The notes under the pieces were generated by a model. It was given only the letters and a program-made list of their open reading frames with translations, was not told the DNA's origin and searched no databases. Positions 51,322-60,684 of a stretch of DNA of 64,000 nt are shown here, in pieces. The stretch's first letter is position 1. Every line of letters begins with the position of its first letter. The DNA is taken from contig MFPT01000004.1 of the NCBI GenBank assembly GCA_001782805.1, positions 39,127 through 103,126 of the forward strand, written 5' to 3'. Origin of the DNA: Candidatus Magasanikbacteria bacterium RIFCSPHIGHO2_01_FULL_41_23 (GTDB taxonomy: Bacteria > Patescibacteria > ABY1 > Magasanikbacterales > UBA922). The position numbers and the translations under genes are program-made.

Positions 51322-52016
51322 ATAATTTTCCACTCTTGAGGAATTTCAATTTCAATCTTTTTGATTTCATCTTTTGTCGCCAATTTGAATTCTACGCTCG
51401 TGGCGCAGAGGGCGATTGAATGATGGCTATTCGCTTTCGTCTCGACACCCTCTTTCAAAGACTTGGGACTATGTCGTGGCTCGTATTTTACATCACCGAC
51501 AATCGGGTGTCCAAGATGGGCAAGTTGCGCCCGGATTTGATGCGATCGACCGGTTTTGAGATTAATTTTAATGATTGCATTGTCGCCCACTTTTTTGACC
51601 GTTTCATAATCCAATTCCGCGCGCAAAGTGTCCGGCGTCTCATGATCAAAAACCATAACCACGTTTTTGATTTCGTCTTTTTTTAAAAAATTAATTAAGG
51701 TTCCGGCGTTTGGTAATGGCGTTCCAATTACCAGCGCGTGATAGGTTTTTTTAATTGTATGATTGCGAATTTGTTCGCTCAAACGCGCCGCGCCTTTGCT
51801 GGTTTTGCCGAACAATACAATTCCCGATACGGGTCGATCCAAACGATGCACCACACCTAAAAAAACTTTGCCCAACTTGTGATATTTTTGTTTTAAATAA
51901 TATTTTACTTCATCGCATAACGTGGCATCGCCGGTATCGTCGGCCTGCACCAAAACACCGGTCGGTTTGTACACCGCAATAATATGATTGTCTTCGTAGA
52001 GAACATGCAAACCCAT
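51318..52016 (-). CDS. RluA family pseudouridine synthase
   Basis: A 232-residue synthase without an S4 domain: VLYEDNHIIAVYKPTGVLVQ, catalytic VHRLDRPVSGIVLFGKT, and LKTGRSHQIRAQLAHLGHPIVGD. It resembles RluC/TruC-like enzymes; the target uridine is unknown. The ATG at 52016 is one base after the stop of the upstream methyltransferase. Confidence 0.92.
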   Translation of the reverse strand: MGLHVLYEDNHIIAVYKPTGVLVQADDTGDATLCDEVKYYLKQKYHKLGKVFLGVVHRLDRPVSGIVLFGKTSKGAARLSEQIRNHTIKKTYHALVIGTPLPNAGTLINFLKKDEIKNVVMVFDHETPDTLRAELDYETVKKVGDNAIIKINLKTGRSHQIRAQLAHLGHPIVGDVKYEPRHSPKSLKEGVETKANSHHSIALCATSVEFKLATKDEIKKIEIEIPQEWKII

Positions 52017-52017
52017 A

Positions 52018-52950
52018 TCAATTTTTTGACCAGCGCGCAAAAATTCCGCAAGGCAATAATCGTCCGGATTCTTCGGCAATTGTTAGTTCGCCTTTTTCAA
52101 ACATTCCGCCATTATTTTTAAATAATTCTTGTAAATTATTGGCGTACGCAATCGCCGAATAACCGGACGCATAACCGTTCAATAAAAAAAATAATGGCGT
52201 TTCGGTCATGACTTCACGACACAATTTTAAAAGTGGCACCAAATGATCCCCAATCTGCCACAATTCTTTATGCGGTCCATGCCCAAACGCGGGCGGATCA
52301 AGAATAATGCCATCATATTTTCGTCCGCGTTTCAGTTCTCGTTTTACAAAATCGCGTGCATCGTCAAGAATCCAGCGAATCGGTTTACTACTCAAACCAG
52401 AAATGGCTGCGTTGTCGCGCGCCCACTGAATCGCGACTTTGGAACCATCGACATGACAAACTTCAGTGCCAGCTTGCGCGCAGGCCAATGTCGCGCCGCC
52501 CGTGTAACCAAAAAGATTAAGAACTTTTATTGGATCCTGTGATTTTAAATTTTGTCCTTCCGACTTATTGTTATTAATTTTTTCTGTCATCCATTTCCAA
52601 TTGGACAATTGTTCGGGAAATAAACCAGTGTGTTTAAACGATGTCGGACGAATCCAAAATTGTAATCCCGAACCCGATAAATCGGAAGAACCAAATTCAA
52701 TTTTCCAACGAGCCGGCAAATTTTTGGCCAAATTCCAATCCCCTTTTTTTCCGTCACGCCGAAAACTGGCGTGGGCTTTTGCCCATTCTTTTTCCGGCAA
52801 ATTTTTATTCCACAGTGCTTGCGGATCCGGCCGTCGAAAAATAAATTCACCGTAGCGTTCCAGTTTTTCATTATCACCAGAATCTAAGAGCGCGTAACCA
52901 GCCGAAGGTTTTACGCTGAGCACAGTTGAAAGGTTGGTAATTTCAATCAT
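52018..52950 (-). CDS. RlmI-like class I SAM-dependent methyltransferase
   Basis: A 310-residue protein with motif I in LNLFGYTGGATLACAQAG, motif II VCHVDGSKVAIQWA, and the catalytic-region ILDPPAFGHG, as in 23S rRNA m5C methyltransferases and the Methyltrans_SAM family. The N-terminal PUA domain of RlmI is missing. Residues SSDLSGSGLQ before HTGLFPEQ are encoded by a TCCCGA...TCGG palindrome and look inserted. It ends one base before the next gene. Confidence 0.88.
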   Translation of the reverse strand: MIEITNLSTVLSVKPSAGYALLDSGDNEKLERYGEFIFRRPDPQALWNKNLPEKEWAKAHASFRRDGKKGDWNLAKNLPARWKIEFGSSDLSGSGLQFWIRPTSFKHTGLFPEQLSNWKWMTEKINNNKSEGQNLKSQDPIKVLNLFGYTGGATLACAQAGTEVCHVDGSKVAIQWARDNAAISGLSSKPIRWILDDARDFVKRELKRGRKYDGIILDPPAFGHGPHKELWQIGDHLVPLLKLCREVMTETPLFFLLNGYASGYSAIAYANNLQELFKNNGGMFEKGELTIAEESGRLLPCGIFARWSKN

Positions 52951-52956
52951 ATAAAA

Positions 52957-53280
52957 TTATAAATCCAATCTAAATTCTTTTCCATAATCCGTAAATCCGA
53001 GCCGTTGATACCAATCATGGATTTCGCTACGACTGTAGCGACTCGTGGAAACTAATTTATAACATCCTTTTTCACGCGCGCTCGCAATAAGCGCTTCAAT
53101 TAATTTTTTACCAATTCCTTTTTTCCTATATTCTTCTACTACAAACAAATCTTCTATCAAGCCGAATGATTCTTTATGAAGATCATTTTTTAAAAGATAT
53201 AAATACACATGGCCGATTTCTTTGCCATTCTCATTTTCCGAAAAACGAATCGCTTTTGTGGTTAATTCAGTTTGCGTCAT
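52957..53280 (-). CDS. GNAT family N-acetyltransferase
   Basis: A 107-residue GNAT protein with the acetyl-CoA loop VVEEYRKKGIGKKLIEALI and SRYSRSEIHDWYQRLGFTDYGKEF near the end. The substrate is unknown. Its start overlaps the yvcK stop by four bases. Confidence 0.88.
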   Translation of the reverse strand: MTQTELTTKAIRFSENENGKEIGHVYLYLLKNDLHKESFGLIEDLFVVEEYRKKGIGKKLIEALIASAREKGCYKLVSTSRYSRSEIHDWYQRLGFTDYGKEFRLDL

Positions 53281-54254
53281 ACCATCACACTATATAAAAC
53301 CTCACTTAATTTTTGACTGTCATGCCGAATCAAACTACGCATCAAAACATCGCCATTTTCTTTATTAACTTCGACCAAATTAATTATATCACGTCTAATA
53401 ATCTCCATAGTCTTATCAGAAAGATCATCAATAATCGGATATTCTCCTCGTTCTGAATATTTATCCAAAATATGCGCAGGAAACGAAGTATTATTTACAA
53501 CAATGACATCAGGTTTCCGACCGGAATAGCGAGTAATTTCACCGACCAAATCCGTGGCCGTAAAATTATGCGTCTGGCCATATTTGGTCATCAAATTATT
53601 AATAAAAATAAATTTCGCCTGGCTCTCCACAATAGCAGCGGAAATTCCGGGAATAATAATATTGGCCAAAACACTCGTATATAAATCACCCGGACCCGCG
53701 ATAATTATATCCGCCTCTTTAATGGCTTCTATAGCCACGACATAAGCTTGAACTGGAGTTGATAACGACAATTGTTTTACATGACCCAAATTCGGAATTC
53801 CCGATTCTTCAATAGAATGTTCGCCTTCAATTCTCTGACCCGTATAATATTCGGCGATTAAATTTGTTTGACCCAAAGTAACCGGAATAATGATGCCTTT
53901 CACCTGAAATAATTCCGACAAACGCTGAATCGCGATTAATTCCGATCCGCCCATATCGGCCAATGCCAGCATCATCAAATTTCCCAATGTGTGACCAGAC
54001 AAACCTTCGCCTTTGGCAAAACGATACGTAAATAATTCGCGCAATAATTGATTATCGGTTTCCGCGAGCGCAATAATTGATTTACGGACATCAGACAGTG
54101 GCAACAAACCAAATTCATCGCGCACCACTGCGTTACTGCCACCATCATCAGTCATGCTTACAATAACGCTCAATTCCATATCAGAATATTTTTTTAATCC
54201 GGAGAGAACAGGAACCGTGCCTGTTCCTCCACCGATAACCACTATTTTTTTCAT
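53277..54254 (-). CDS. yvcK: YvcK/CofD-like protein (gluconeogenesis factor)
   Basis: A 325-residue protein with GGGTGTVPVLSGLKKY at the N-terminus and TDDGGSNAVVRDEFGLLPLSDVRKSIIAL, the YvcK hallmark. YvcK binds UDP-sugars and is needed for growth on gluconeogenic carbon and for correct peptidoglycan synthesis in Bacillus. Its place next to glmS, and in the same run as acetyl-CoA-producing genes, fits that role. Seven bases separate it from glmS. Confidence 0.92.
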   Translation of the reverse strand: MKKIVVIGGGTGTVPVLSGLKKYSDMELSVIVSMTDDGGSNAVVRDEFGLLPLSDVRKSIIALAETDNQLLRELFTYRFAKGEGLSGHTLGNLMMLALADMGGSELIAIQRLSELFQVKGIIIPVTLGQTNLIAEYYTGQRIEGEHSIEESGIPNLGHVKQLSLSTPVQAYVVAIEAIKEADIIIAGPGDLYTSVLANIIIPGISAAIVESQAKFIFINNLMTKYGQTHNFTATDLVGEITRYSGRKPDVIVVNNTSFPAHILDKYSERGEYPIIDDLSDKTMEIIRRDIINLVEVNKENGDVLMRSLIRHDSQKLSEVLYSVMV

Positions 54255-54260
54255 AAAAAA

Positions 54261-56081
54261 TTATTCAACCGTAACCGATTTAGCTAAATTCCGCGGCCGA
54301 TCCACGTCTTTACCCAAAATGACCGCCATGTGATACGCGAATAATTGCAACGGAATGGTATTTATTAACGGCTCCAATAATTCCATTGTTTCCGGAACAT
54401 AAATCACATCATCCGCCAGTTCCAGTGCGCGATCGTCGCCCTTTGTAGCCAATAAAATCACTTTCGCGCCACGCGCCCGCACTTCTTCCACATTGCTGCG
54501 CATTTTTTCATACAATTGATTTTTGGTCATAATCGCGAACACAGGAAATTCCGGACACAACAATGCTAATGGCCCATGTTTCATTTCTCCGCCAGGGAAT
54601 GCTTCGCTGTGAATATAAGAAATTTCTTTTAGCTTTAGTGACCCTTCCAACGCCACGGAAAAATTAATGCCGCGTCCCAAAAACATCATATTGTGATAGT
54701 CGGAATATTTTTGCGCGACTTTTTTAATCTCTTCACTTAATTCCAAAGTCTCTTTCATTTTTTGCGCCACTTCACGCAAAGCATCAACAACACGCAAGCC
54801 AGTCGCGAGCGATAACCGACGTAAACGACCAAATTGCAAAGCATATAAAATCAAAACCGCGATCATATTAGTATACGCTTTAGTGGAAGCGACAGCTAAT
54901 TCCGGGCCGGCATGAATGTAAGTACCACCATCCGTTTCGCGCGCAATAGTTGAACCAACCGCGTTCACAATTCCCCGCACCACTGCGCCGCGACGTTTCG
55001 CTTCACGCACTGCGGCCAAAGTATCAGCTGTTTCTCCTGATTGAGAAATGGCAAAAACTAATGTGTGATTGTCAATGACCGGATCGCGATACCGAAACTC
55101 ACTGGCCACATCAACTTCGGCCGGAATTCCCGCCAAACGTTCAAACGCGTATTTCCCGGCCATAGCCGCGTATGATGTTGTGCCGCAGCCGATAAAAATA
55201 ACCCGATTAATATCGCGTATTTGATTATCCGTTAAATTAATTCCCCCCAAACGCGCCGTGCCATCGATGATATTATAGCGACCACGAATCGCGTCTTGAA
55301 AAACCGTGGGCTGATCATAAATTTCTTTAAGCATAAAATGCGCGAAGCCTTGTTTTTCCGCCTGCGCTTCATCCCAATCAATTTTCTCCACGCGCTTCTG
55401 TATATGTTCATGGCGCACATTAAACGTTTTAATTGTCTCACGACTGACTTCGGCGATTTCACCATCATCCAAAAAAACCACTTGATTGGTATAAGCTAAA
55501 ATCGGCGTGGCATCGCTGGCAATATAATGTTCATTTTCACCAACTCCAATGACGAGCGGACTACCCATTCTCGCTGCGATCAATTTGTCGGGATGATCAG
55601 CATGCGTCACTACTAATCCATATGTTCCTCGCACCTGCGCGAGCGCAGTTTCCACTGCCTGACGCAAATCACCGGAATAATATTTTCCAATCAAATGCAC
55701 CAACACTTCGGTATCAGTTTGCGAAACAAATGATACATCGAGTAATTGATTTTTTAATTCGCGATAATTTTCAATAATACCATTATGCACAATCATCAAT
55801 TTCCCATTTAAAGCGCTGTGCGGATGCGCGTTGGCTTCAGTCACTCCACCATGCGTGGCCCAACGCGTGTGTGCGATCCCCATCGTCCCCAACAATTCCT
55901 GATCTTTTAGTTTTTCCGATAAAATATCAATTTTACCCATGGTTTTCACGCGATTCAATCCGCCATTATTTAAAATCGCCACGCCCGCGCTGTCATAACC
56001 GCGATATTCCAAACGACGCAATCCGCGCAACAAAATCGGCAAGGCCGGTTCTTTTCCAATATAAGCAATTATTCCGCACAT
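54261..56081 (-). CDS. glmS: Glutamine--fructose-6-phosphate aminotransferase
   Basis: Makes glucosamine-6-phosphate from fructose-6-P and glutamine. The catalytic Cys2 starts the glutaminase domain (MCGIIAYIGKEPA), and two SIS domains follow (GCGTTSYAAMAGKYAFE; SQSGETADTLAAVREAKRRG), ending DVDRPRNLAKSVTVE. At 606 residues it is complete. No glmS ribozyme is recognised in the three-base gap to kbl. Confidence 0.98.
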   Translation of the reverse strand: MCGIIAYIGKEPALPILLRGLRRLEYRGYDSAGVAILNNGGLNRVKTMGKIDILSEKLKDQELLGTMGIAHTRWATHGGVTEANAHPHSALNGKLMIVHNGIIENYRELKNQLLDVSFVSQTDTEVLVHLIGKYYSGDLRQAVETALAQVRGTYGLVVTHADHPDKLIAARMGSPLVIGVGENEHYIASDATPILAYTNQVVFLDDGEIAEVSRETIKTFNVRHEHIQKRVEKIDWDEAQAEKQGFAHFMLKEIYDQPTVFQDAIRGRYNIIDGTARLGGINLTDNQIRDINRVIFIGCGTTSYAAMAGKYAFERLAGIPAEVDVASEFRYRDPVIDNHTLVFAISQSGETADTLAAVREAKRRGAVVRGIVNAVGSTIARETDGGTYIHAGPELAVASTKAYTNMIAVLILYALQFGRLRRLSLATGLRVVDALREVAQKMKETLELSEEIKKVAQKYSDYHNMMFLGRGINFSVALEGSLKLKEISYIHSEAFPGGEMKHGPLALLCPEFPVFAIMTKNQLYEKMRSNVEEVRARGAKVILLATKGDDRALELADDVIYVPETMELLEPLINTIPLQLFAYHMAVILGKDVDRPRNLAKSVTVE

Positions 56082-56084
56082 ATT

Positions 56085-57272
56085 TTAAGAAATTAAAGAA
56101 TACTTTTTGCCTAGACTGGCAAACGTCGCTACCAATTGATCAATTTGTTCATGCGTATGTGCCGCGGAAATTTGCACGCGAATACGCGCTTTGCCCATGG
56201 GTACAACCGGATAACTAAATCCAATTACATAAATTCCTTGTGCCAACATTTCGCGGGCAATATCACTGGCAACTTTTCCGTCGCCAATCATCACAGGCAC
56301 AATCGGGTGAACATCTTGAGGCACCGTAAATCCGGCCACAATCATTTTAGCGCGGAAATAATTCGTGTTATCCCAAATCTGCGCGCGCAATTCCGGATGA
56401 GCTTCAATGAAATCCAAGACAAACATTGTCGTCGCGGCGATTACCGGAGGCACAGTGTTGGTAAATAATGTGGTACGCGCACGTTGGTGAAACAAATCAA
56501 TAATATCTTTTTGCCCGGCAATACAACCACCATTCGCTCCGCCCAGCGCTTTACCAAAAGTAGTGGTAATCAAATCCACTCGATCAATTACTCCGCAGGC
56601 CTCCACTGCACCTCGACCAGTTTCACCCATAAATCCAGTCGCGTGCGAATCATCCACCACCACATACGCATTATATTTTTCCGCCAAATCACAAATTTCT
56701 TTGAGGGGCGCGATGTGCCCATCCATGCTAAACACGCCATCGCTCACCACACAGCGCAATCTTTTTTCTTGCGTGAATTTTAATTTTTCTTCCAAGTCAG
56801 CTAGATCGCGATGTTTAAACACGTGGCGCTCGGCTTTGCACAAACGAATCCCGTCGACAATACTGGCATGATTCAATTCATCAGAAATCACTGCGTCAGC
56901 ATCAGTCAAAAGCGTGGCAAACACGGCCTCATTTGCATCCCAACACGACGTAAAAATTATCGCATCATCCTTATGCAAAAATTCCGCAATCTTTTTTTCC
57001 AATTCTTTGTGAACAGTTTGCGTACCACAGATAAATCGAACTGATGACAAACCATATCCGTATTTGTCCAACGCGTTTTTGGCATATTCCACCAATTCTT
57101 CACGGCCAGACAAACCCAAATAATTATTGGCGCAAAAATTCAAAACTTCTTTCCCATTCACACGCACATTGGTGCCCTGACGCGATTCCAAAACCCGATG
57201 TTCTTTGTACAGCCCAGCCGATTGAATTTCCGCAAGTGTTTGTTGGACAATTTTTTCTAAGTTTTGATTCAT
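56085..57272 (-). CDS. kbl: Glycine C-acetyltransferase (2-amino-3-ketobutyrate CoA ligase)
   Basis: PLP enzyme that splits 2-amino-3-ketobutyrate with CoA to glycine and acetyl-CoA, the second step of threonine breakdown. The 395-residue protein has NNYLGLSG near residue 50, DDSHATGFMGETGRG, and the PLP lysine in TTFGKALGGANGG. It lies six bases downstream of tdh, so the complete two-step pathway is present. Confidence 0.95.
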   Translation of the reverse strand: MNQNLEKIVQQTLAEIQSAGLYKEHRVLESRQGTNVRVNGKEVLNFCANNYLGLSGREELVEYAKNALDKYGYGLSSVRFICGTQTVHKELEKKIAEFLHKDDAIIFTSCWDANEAVFATLLTDADAVISDELNHASIVDGIRLCKAERHVFKHRDLADLEEKLKFTQEKRLRCVVSDGVFSMDGHIAPLKEICDLAEKYNAYVVVDDSHATGFMGETGRGAVEACGVIDRVDLITTTFGKALGGANGGCIAGQKDIIDLFHQRARTTLFTNTVPPVIAATTMFVLDFIEAHPELRAQIWDNTNYFRAKMIVAGFTVPQDVHPIVPVMIGDGKVASDIAREMLAQGIYVIGFSYPVVPMGKARIRVQISAAHTHEQIDQLVATFASLGKKYSLIS

Positions 57273-57278
57273 ATAAAA

Positions 57279-58451
57279 TTATTTTTGGATAGCAAAAACC
57301 AACTTGGGATGTTCATTCATTTTTGCTTCAACCAATTCCGATGAAAATTCAGACAACGGAATAATTGTGCCATTACCTTGTTTCATAATCACATTCCACA
57401 TTGCGTCTTGAATTCCATTGGTTTTATCAGACAGGACACGCTGCGCAATCTGCCAAGTCTTAAAAATTTGTCGGCCAATAATATTATGCAAAGTAAAACC
57501 TTTAACAATCATACGAGAAAAATGAGGAATCGTAAAATCACCATCTTTGATACCAAATAAAATAATTTGGCCACCAAATCGCGTGGCTTCAATGCAATTA
57601 TTTACTGACGAATTAAATCCAGCCATTTCCAAACTTACATCAACGCCTTTGTCATACGTAAGTTCCTGAATTTTTTTAATTACTCCAGCGTCAGCATCAT
57701 ACAAATTTGTTTTTGCCAAACTAGGATCAATCTGAATAGTTTCGTGCGCACCAAGTTGTTTAGCTAAAGCCAAGTTGGCCGGATTAACATCGACCGCAAT
57801 AATTTTTGAAGCGCCAAAATGCCGCGCCAATAAAATCGCAAACATGCCAATCTGTCCTGCGCCGAAAATCGCCACGCGAGCGCCGCGCACATCCACTTTT
57901 GTCAAAGCGTGCACGGCATTGCCAAATGGATCAAAGAGCGCGCAGATTTCCGGACGAATGCGATTAAAATCCACGGCCCACAAATTTTTGGCCGGAATTT
58001 TGACATATTCCGCATAAATTCCATCCGTACTAATTCCCAAAATCGCTTGATCCTGACACACTTCTTCTTCACCCAAACGACACTGATAGCATTTGCCACA
58101 CGTAACATGCGAATCGCCCGACACATTACTCCCAATGTGAATGTCATAATAAGTTGATTCCACAAGCGAGCCGGCCGCGACCACTTCGCCCACAAATTCA
58201 TGCCCCAAAATCCGCAAAGTTTTGTTTTGTTTTGCCAATGCGCCCGCAAACATTTCGGTAAAAGCGACGCGTGTCCAAATACCGCGATCAGAGCCACACA
58301 TGCCAGCGTATTTTACTTTCACAATGACCGACAAAGCGTCGACAGGATTATTGGTTTCATCCAATTCCGGCATGGCAATTTGGCGCTTGATAAATCCGCG
58401 CGAAGTTGTCCAGCCGTCGGTTTTAATATCGAGAGTAAGAGCGCTGATCAT
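57279..58451 (-). CDS. tdh: L-threonine 3-dehydrogenase-like zinc alcohol dehydrogenase
   Basis: A 390-residue medium-chain dehydrogenase. Catalytic zinc ligands are in MCGSDRGIW and GHEFVGEV; the structural zinc site is CGKCYQCRLGEEEVC; the NAD fold is VAIFGAGQIGMFAILLARHFGA. The pairing with kbl supports threonine as substrate. The sequence is longer than E. coli Tdh (341), with an insertion around residues 60-75, so another polyol substrate is possible. Confidence 0.85.
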   Translation of the reverse strand: MISALTLDIKTDGWTTSRGFIKRQIAMPELDETNNPVDALSVIVKVKYAGMCGSDRGIWTRVAFTEMFAGALAKQNKTLRILGHEFVGEVVAAGSLVESTYYDIHIGSNVSGDSHVTCGKCYQCRLGEEEVCQDQAILGISTDGIYAEYVKIPAKNLWAVDFNRIRPEICALFDPFGNAVHALTKVDVRGARVAIFGAGQIGMFAILLARHFGASKIIAVDVNPANLALAKQLGAHETIQIDPSLAKTNLYDADAGVIKKIQELTYDKGVDVSLEMAGFNSSVNNCIEATRFGGQIILFGIKDGDFTIPHFSRMIVKGFTLHNIIGRQIFKTWQIAQRVLSDKTNGIQDAMWNVIMKQGNGTIIPLSEFSSELVEAKMNEHPKLVFAIQK

Positions 58452-58468
58452 AAATAATAATTATTTTT

Positions 58469-59227
58469 TTATAGTAAAATTTCCGCTGTTTTCAAATCAG
58501 CTTGGGAATTAATCCCCACAGCTTCTTGTGGTTCAATGCTAATCGAGGAAATTTTAGCGCCTTGTTCAATTGCCAATTGAATTAAATCAGTCAAATAATA
58601 TTCTTGTTGCGCATTATTATTTTTTAAAGTTTTAATATTGTCCCATAACCAATCACTTTTAAAACAATAAACGCACGGATTTAATTCCGTAATATTCAAT
58701 TCTTCCGGTGTACAATCTTTTTTCTCAATGCTCCGTACAATGTGTCCATCAGCGCCACGAATTACTCGGCCAAATGTCAAAAACGCCGCACGCCAATCAG
58801 AAAAATCAGGAACAGTAACCGTCATCATAGTGATAGTATTATTACGTTCAATATGTCTCTCTACCAATCGTCTGACCGAATCACCGGATATAAATGGCAT
58901 ATCACCGTATAAAATCACAATGTTGCTCACTTCACTGCGCAATTGTTGTTCGGCAACAGCCACCGCGTGTCCGGTTCCCAATCGTTCAACTTGCACCGCA
59001 TAATCGGCACGCTTGCCTAAAAAATTCTGCACTGACGGATCGTCATTACAAACAATTACGGTCGGCTTGCGATCAAACTGGACTTTTTCGACTGTACTGA
59101 CTACATAATCAATTAACGGCTTACCGTGCAACAAGTGCATGACTTTGAGCATTGTGCTATTCATACGCCTGCCCAAACCAGCGGCCAAAATAATCGCGCC
59201 GATAGTTTTTTTATTTTGTTCATTCAT
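58469..59227 (-). CDS. Sugar nucleotidyltransferase (GlmU N-terminal domain-like)
   Basis: A 252-residue protein with GAIILAAGLGRRMNSTMLKVMHLLHGKPL and LGTGHAVAVAEQQL plus ILYGDMPFISGD, the uridylyltransferase pattern of GlmU. The left-handed beta-helix acetyltransferase domain is missing. It probably makes UDP-N-acetylglucosamine, matching glmS in the same run; the acetyltransferase would have to be elsewhere. Its start overlaps the HAD gene stop by four bases. Confidence 0.87.
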   Translation of the reverse strand: MNEQNKKTIGAIILAAGLGRRMNSTMLKVMHLLHGKPLIDYVVSTVEKVQFDRKPTVIVCNDDPSVQNFLGKRADYAVQVERLGTGHAVAVAEQQLRSEVSNIVILYGDMPFISGDSVRRLVERHIERNNTITMMTVTVPDFSDWRAAFLTFGRVIRGADGHIVRSIEKKDCTPEELNITELNPCVYCFKSDWLWDNIKTLKNNNAQQEYYLTDLIQLAIEQGAKISSISIEPQEAVGINSQADLKTAEILL

Positions 59228-59865
59228 ATTTTTTGATATAAATTGTTTTGTATATGTTGGGCAATTTCCGTCAAATTATCAAAAAAGGGCAGGCCACTCG
59301 TTTCATAATCTGACAATGAAAATTTTGGTGACACTTTTAATACCGCACGAATTGAAGGATGTTCAGTTATAATTTCTTTTGCTTCGTTTATTTTATCATT
59401 AACCAGCCAGCCACTGATAGTCGTCGCGTTGGCTAATTCATTAATTACACGAATTTTGGAATCCGAGATCATAAATAATCGATCAAAATAATCATGAATG
59501 CCGCAAGCGCGCACTTTGGCTTCTTGAAAATCAGAGTCACCTAAACTTAACAAAATTAACGGCTGTTGACATTTTTTCAGCGTATTAAGAAAATAAATTG
59601 CATCAGAAAAAAGCCATTGTTGGCAATTCTCGGTTATTTTTTTAAAAAACGCAAGGATTTCATCATACACAAAGCCATTCTCGAACAATATTTTGGCATG
59701 AACTTTATCGCTATATACCATATATCCATTTTCATTGATGCGTGCCCGAGAATAGGTTTCATTCCACAATTCAGTTGATACACCAATGGCAAGCGCGGCT
59801 TCACAACGCGCTCGGTGAAAAGCCTGTGTGTCAAAAAGCGTATCGTCAAAATCAATTAAAAACAT
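59224..59865 (-). CDS. HAD superfamily hydrolase
   Basis: A 213-residue HAD protein: motif I DFDDTLFDT, motif II in ILLSLGDSDFQ, and DKINEAKEII later. A phosphosugar phosphatase role is plausible in this operon, but the substrate is not evident. I use ATG 59865; the longer frame overlaps the TrmB gene in full. Confidence 0.82.
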   Translation of the reverse strand: MFLIDFDDTLFDTQAFHRARCEAALAIGVSTELWNETYSRARINENGYMVYSDKVHAKILFENGFVYDEILAFFKKITENCQQWLFSDAIYFLNTLKKCQQPLILLSLGDSDFQEAKVRACGIHDYFDRLFMISDSKIRVINELANATTISGWLVNDKINEAKEIITEHPSIRAVLKVSPKFSLSDYETSGLPFFDNLTEIAQHIQNNLYQKI

Positions 59866-59866
59866 A

Positions 59867-60601
59867 TTACAAAGTTTTCCATAACGCATCGAAAATATGC
59901 ACTTGGGTTTCGTACACGCCATCATTTTCAATCACAACACCAACCGCTTCATTCTGAACATTCAGAGAAATATATGCGGCCTTGCTTGGATACAAAATAA
60001 TATACGTTGGTTTAGTTTCCGGCGCAGACAGCCATTTGCGTTCATCAAGTCCGCGCAATTCTCCACCTTCTCCCAACGCAATGACGCGTACCGAAATATT
60101 TTTGGCCACACGCACATCACTAAACGTAGAAAAATTCGCGTACAAATGATCGCGAATTCCTTCGGTAGAATATGCTCGATACTTAGGTTCTTGGCTTTGT
60201 TCGCAGGTAAGAAGTACGTCATTTAAAATAGCCGGCAATTCAATTGATGAAAAATAACGAGCAATCGGCCTATCTCCGCCGCGATTATACAAAGCTTCCA
60301 ATTCCGGTACTGAACGCTCTAATTCCAGACTTGCTTGTTCTAAATTATGCGTCTCTTCTTTTATTAGACTGCGTAACCGTGCCGGCGATTCGGCCACAAA
60401 ATGTTGTTTGGATTTTTTTTCATAAAAAGAAACTAAGCCACGATCACCAAGCCATTTGAGCGAATCATACGTTGAACCTCTATTTAATCCGCAAAATTCC
60501 GCCAAGTTGCGCACTGAACTGGGACCAAGTTGAAGAATGCCCATATAGACTTGGGCGGTCTTGTCAGAAAAGCCTATTTTCTTTAATAATTCATTTTTCA
60601 T
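59867..60601 (-). CDS. TrmB family sugar-responsive transcriptional regulator
   Basis: A 244-residue protein. The N-terminal winged helix (LLKKIGFSDKTAQVYMGILQLGPSSVRNLAEFCGLNRGSTYDSLKWLGDRGL, quoted in part) is the TrmB DNA-binding domain, followed by a coiled coil and a C-terminal sensor-like domain. TrmB regulators, common in archaea, respond to sugars or sugar phosphates. It is the first gene of a run of about fifteen closely spaced genes, so it may autoregulate and control them. The promoter overlaps the aldolase terminator. Confidence 0.85.
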   Translation of the reverse strand: MKNELLKKIGFSDKTAQVYMGILQLGPSSVRNLAEFCGLNRGSTYDSLKWLGDRGLVSFYEKKSKQHFVAESPARLRSLIKEETHNLEQASLELERSVPELEALYNRGGDRPIARYFSSIELPAILNDVLLTCEQSQEPKYRAYSTEGIRDHLYANFSTFSDVRVAKNISVRVIALGEGGELRGLDERKWLSAPETKPTYIILYPSKAAYISLNVQNEAVGVVIENDGVYETQVHIFDALWKTL

Positions 60602-60619
60602 ATTTTTAGCTTATTTTAG

Positions 60620-60647
60620 ATAATATCATAAACAAAAAAACTGTCAA
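60620..60647 (-). promoter_or_regulatory. Promoter of the TrmB-headed operon
   Basis: TTGACA (60647-60642) and TATTAT (60625-60620) are 16 bases apart. The -35 box lies inside the stem of the aldolase terminator. A near-palindrome GATATTATC at the -10 box could be an operator. Confidence 0.7.
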
Positions 60648-60661
60648 GTTTTTACTGACAG
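60634..60661 (-). terminator. Terminator after the aldolase gene
   Basis: CTGTCA and TGACAG pair around a nine-base loop and are followed on the minus strand by seven T. It ends transcription of fba just before the TrmB promoter. Confidence 0.82.
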
Positions 60662-60684
60662 CTTTTTATTATGATATGACGATC

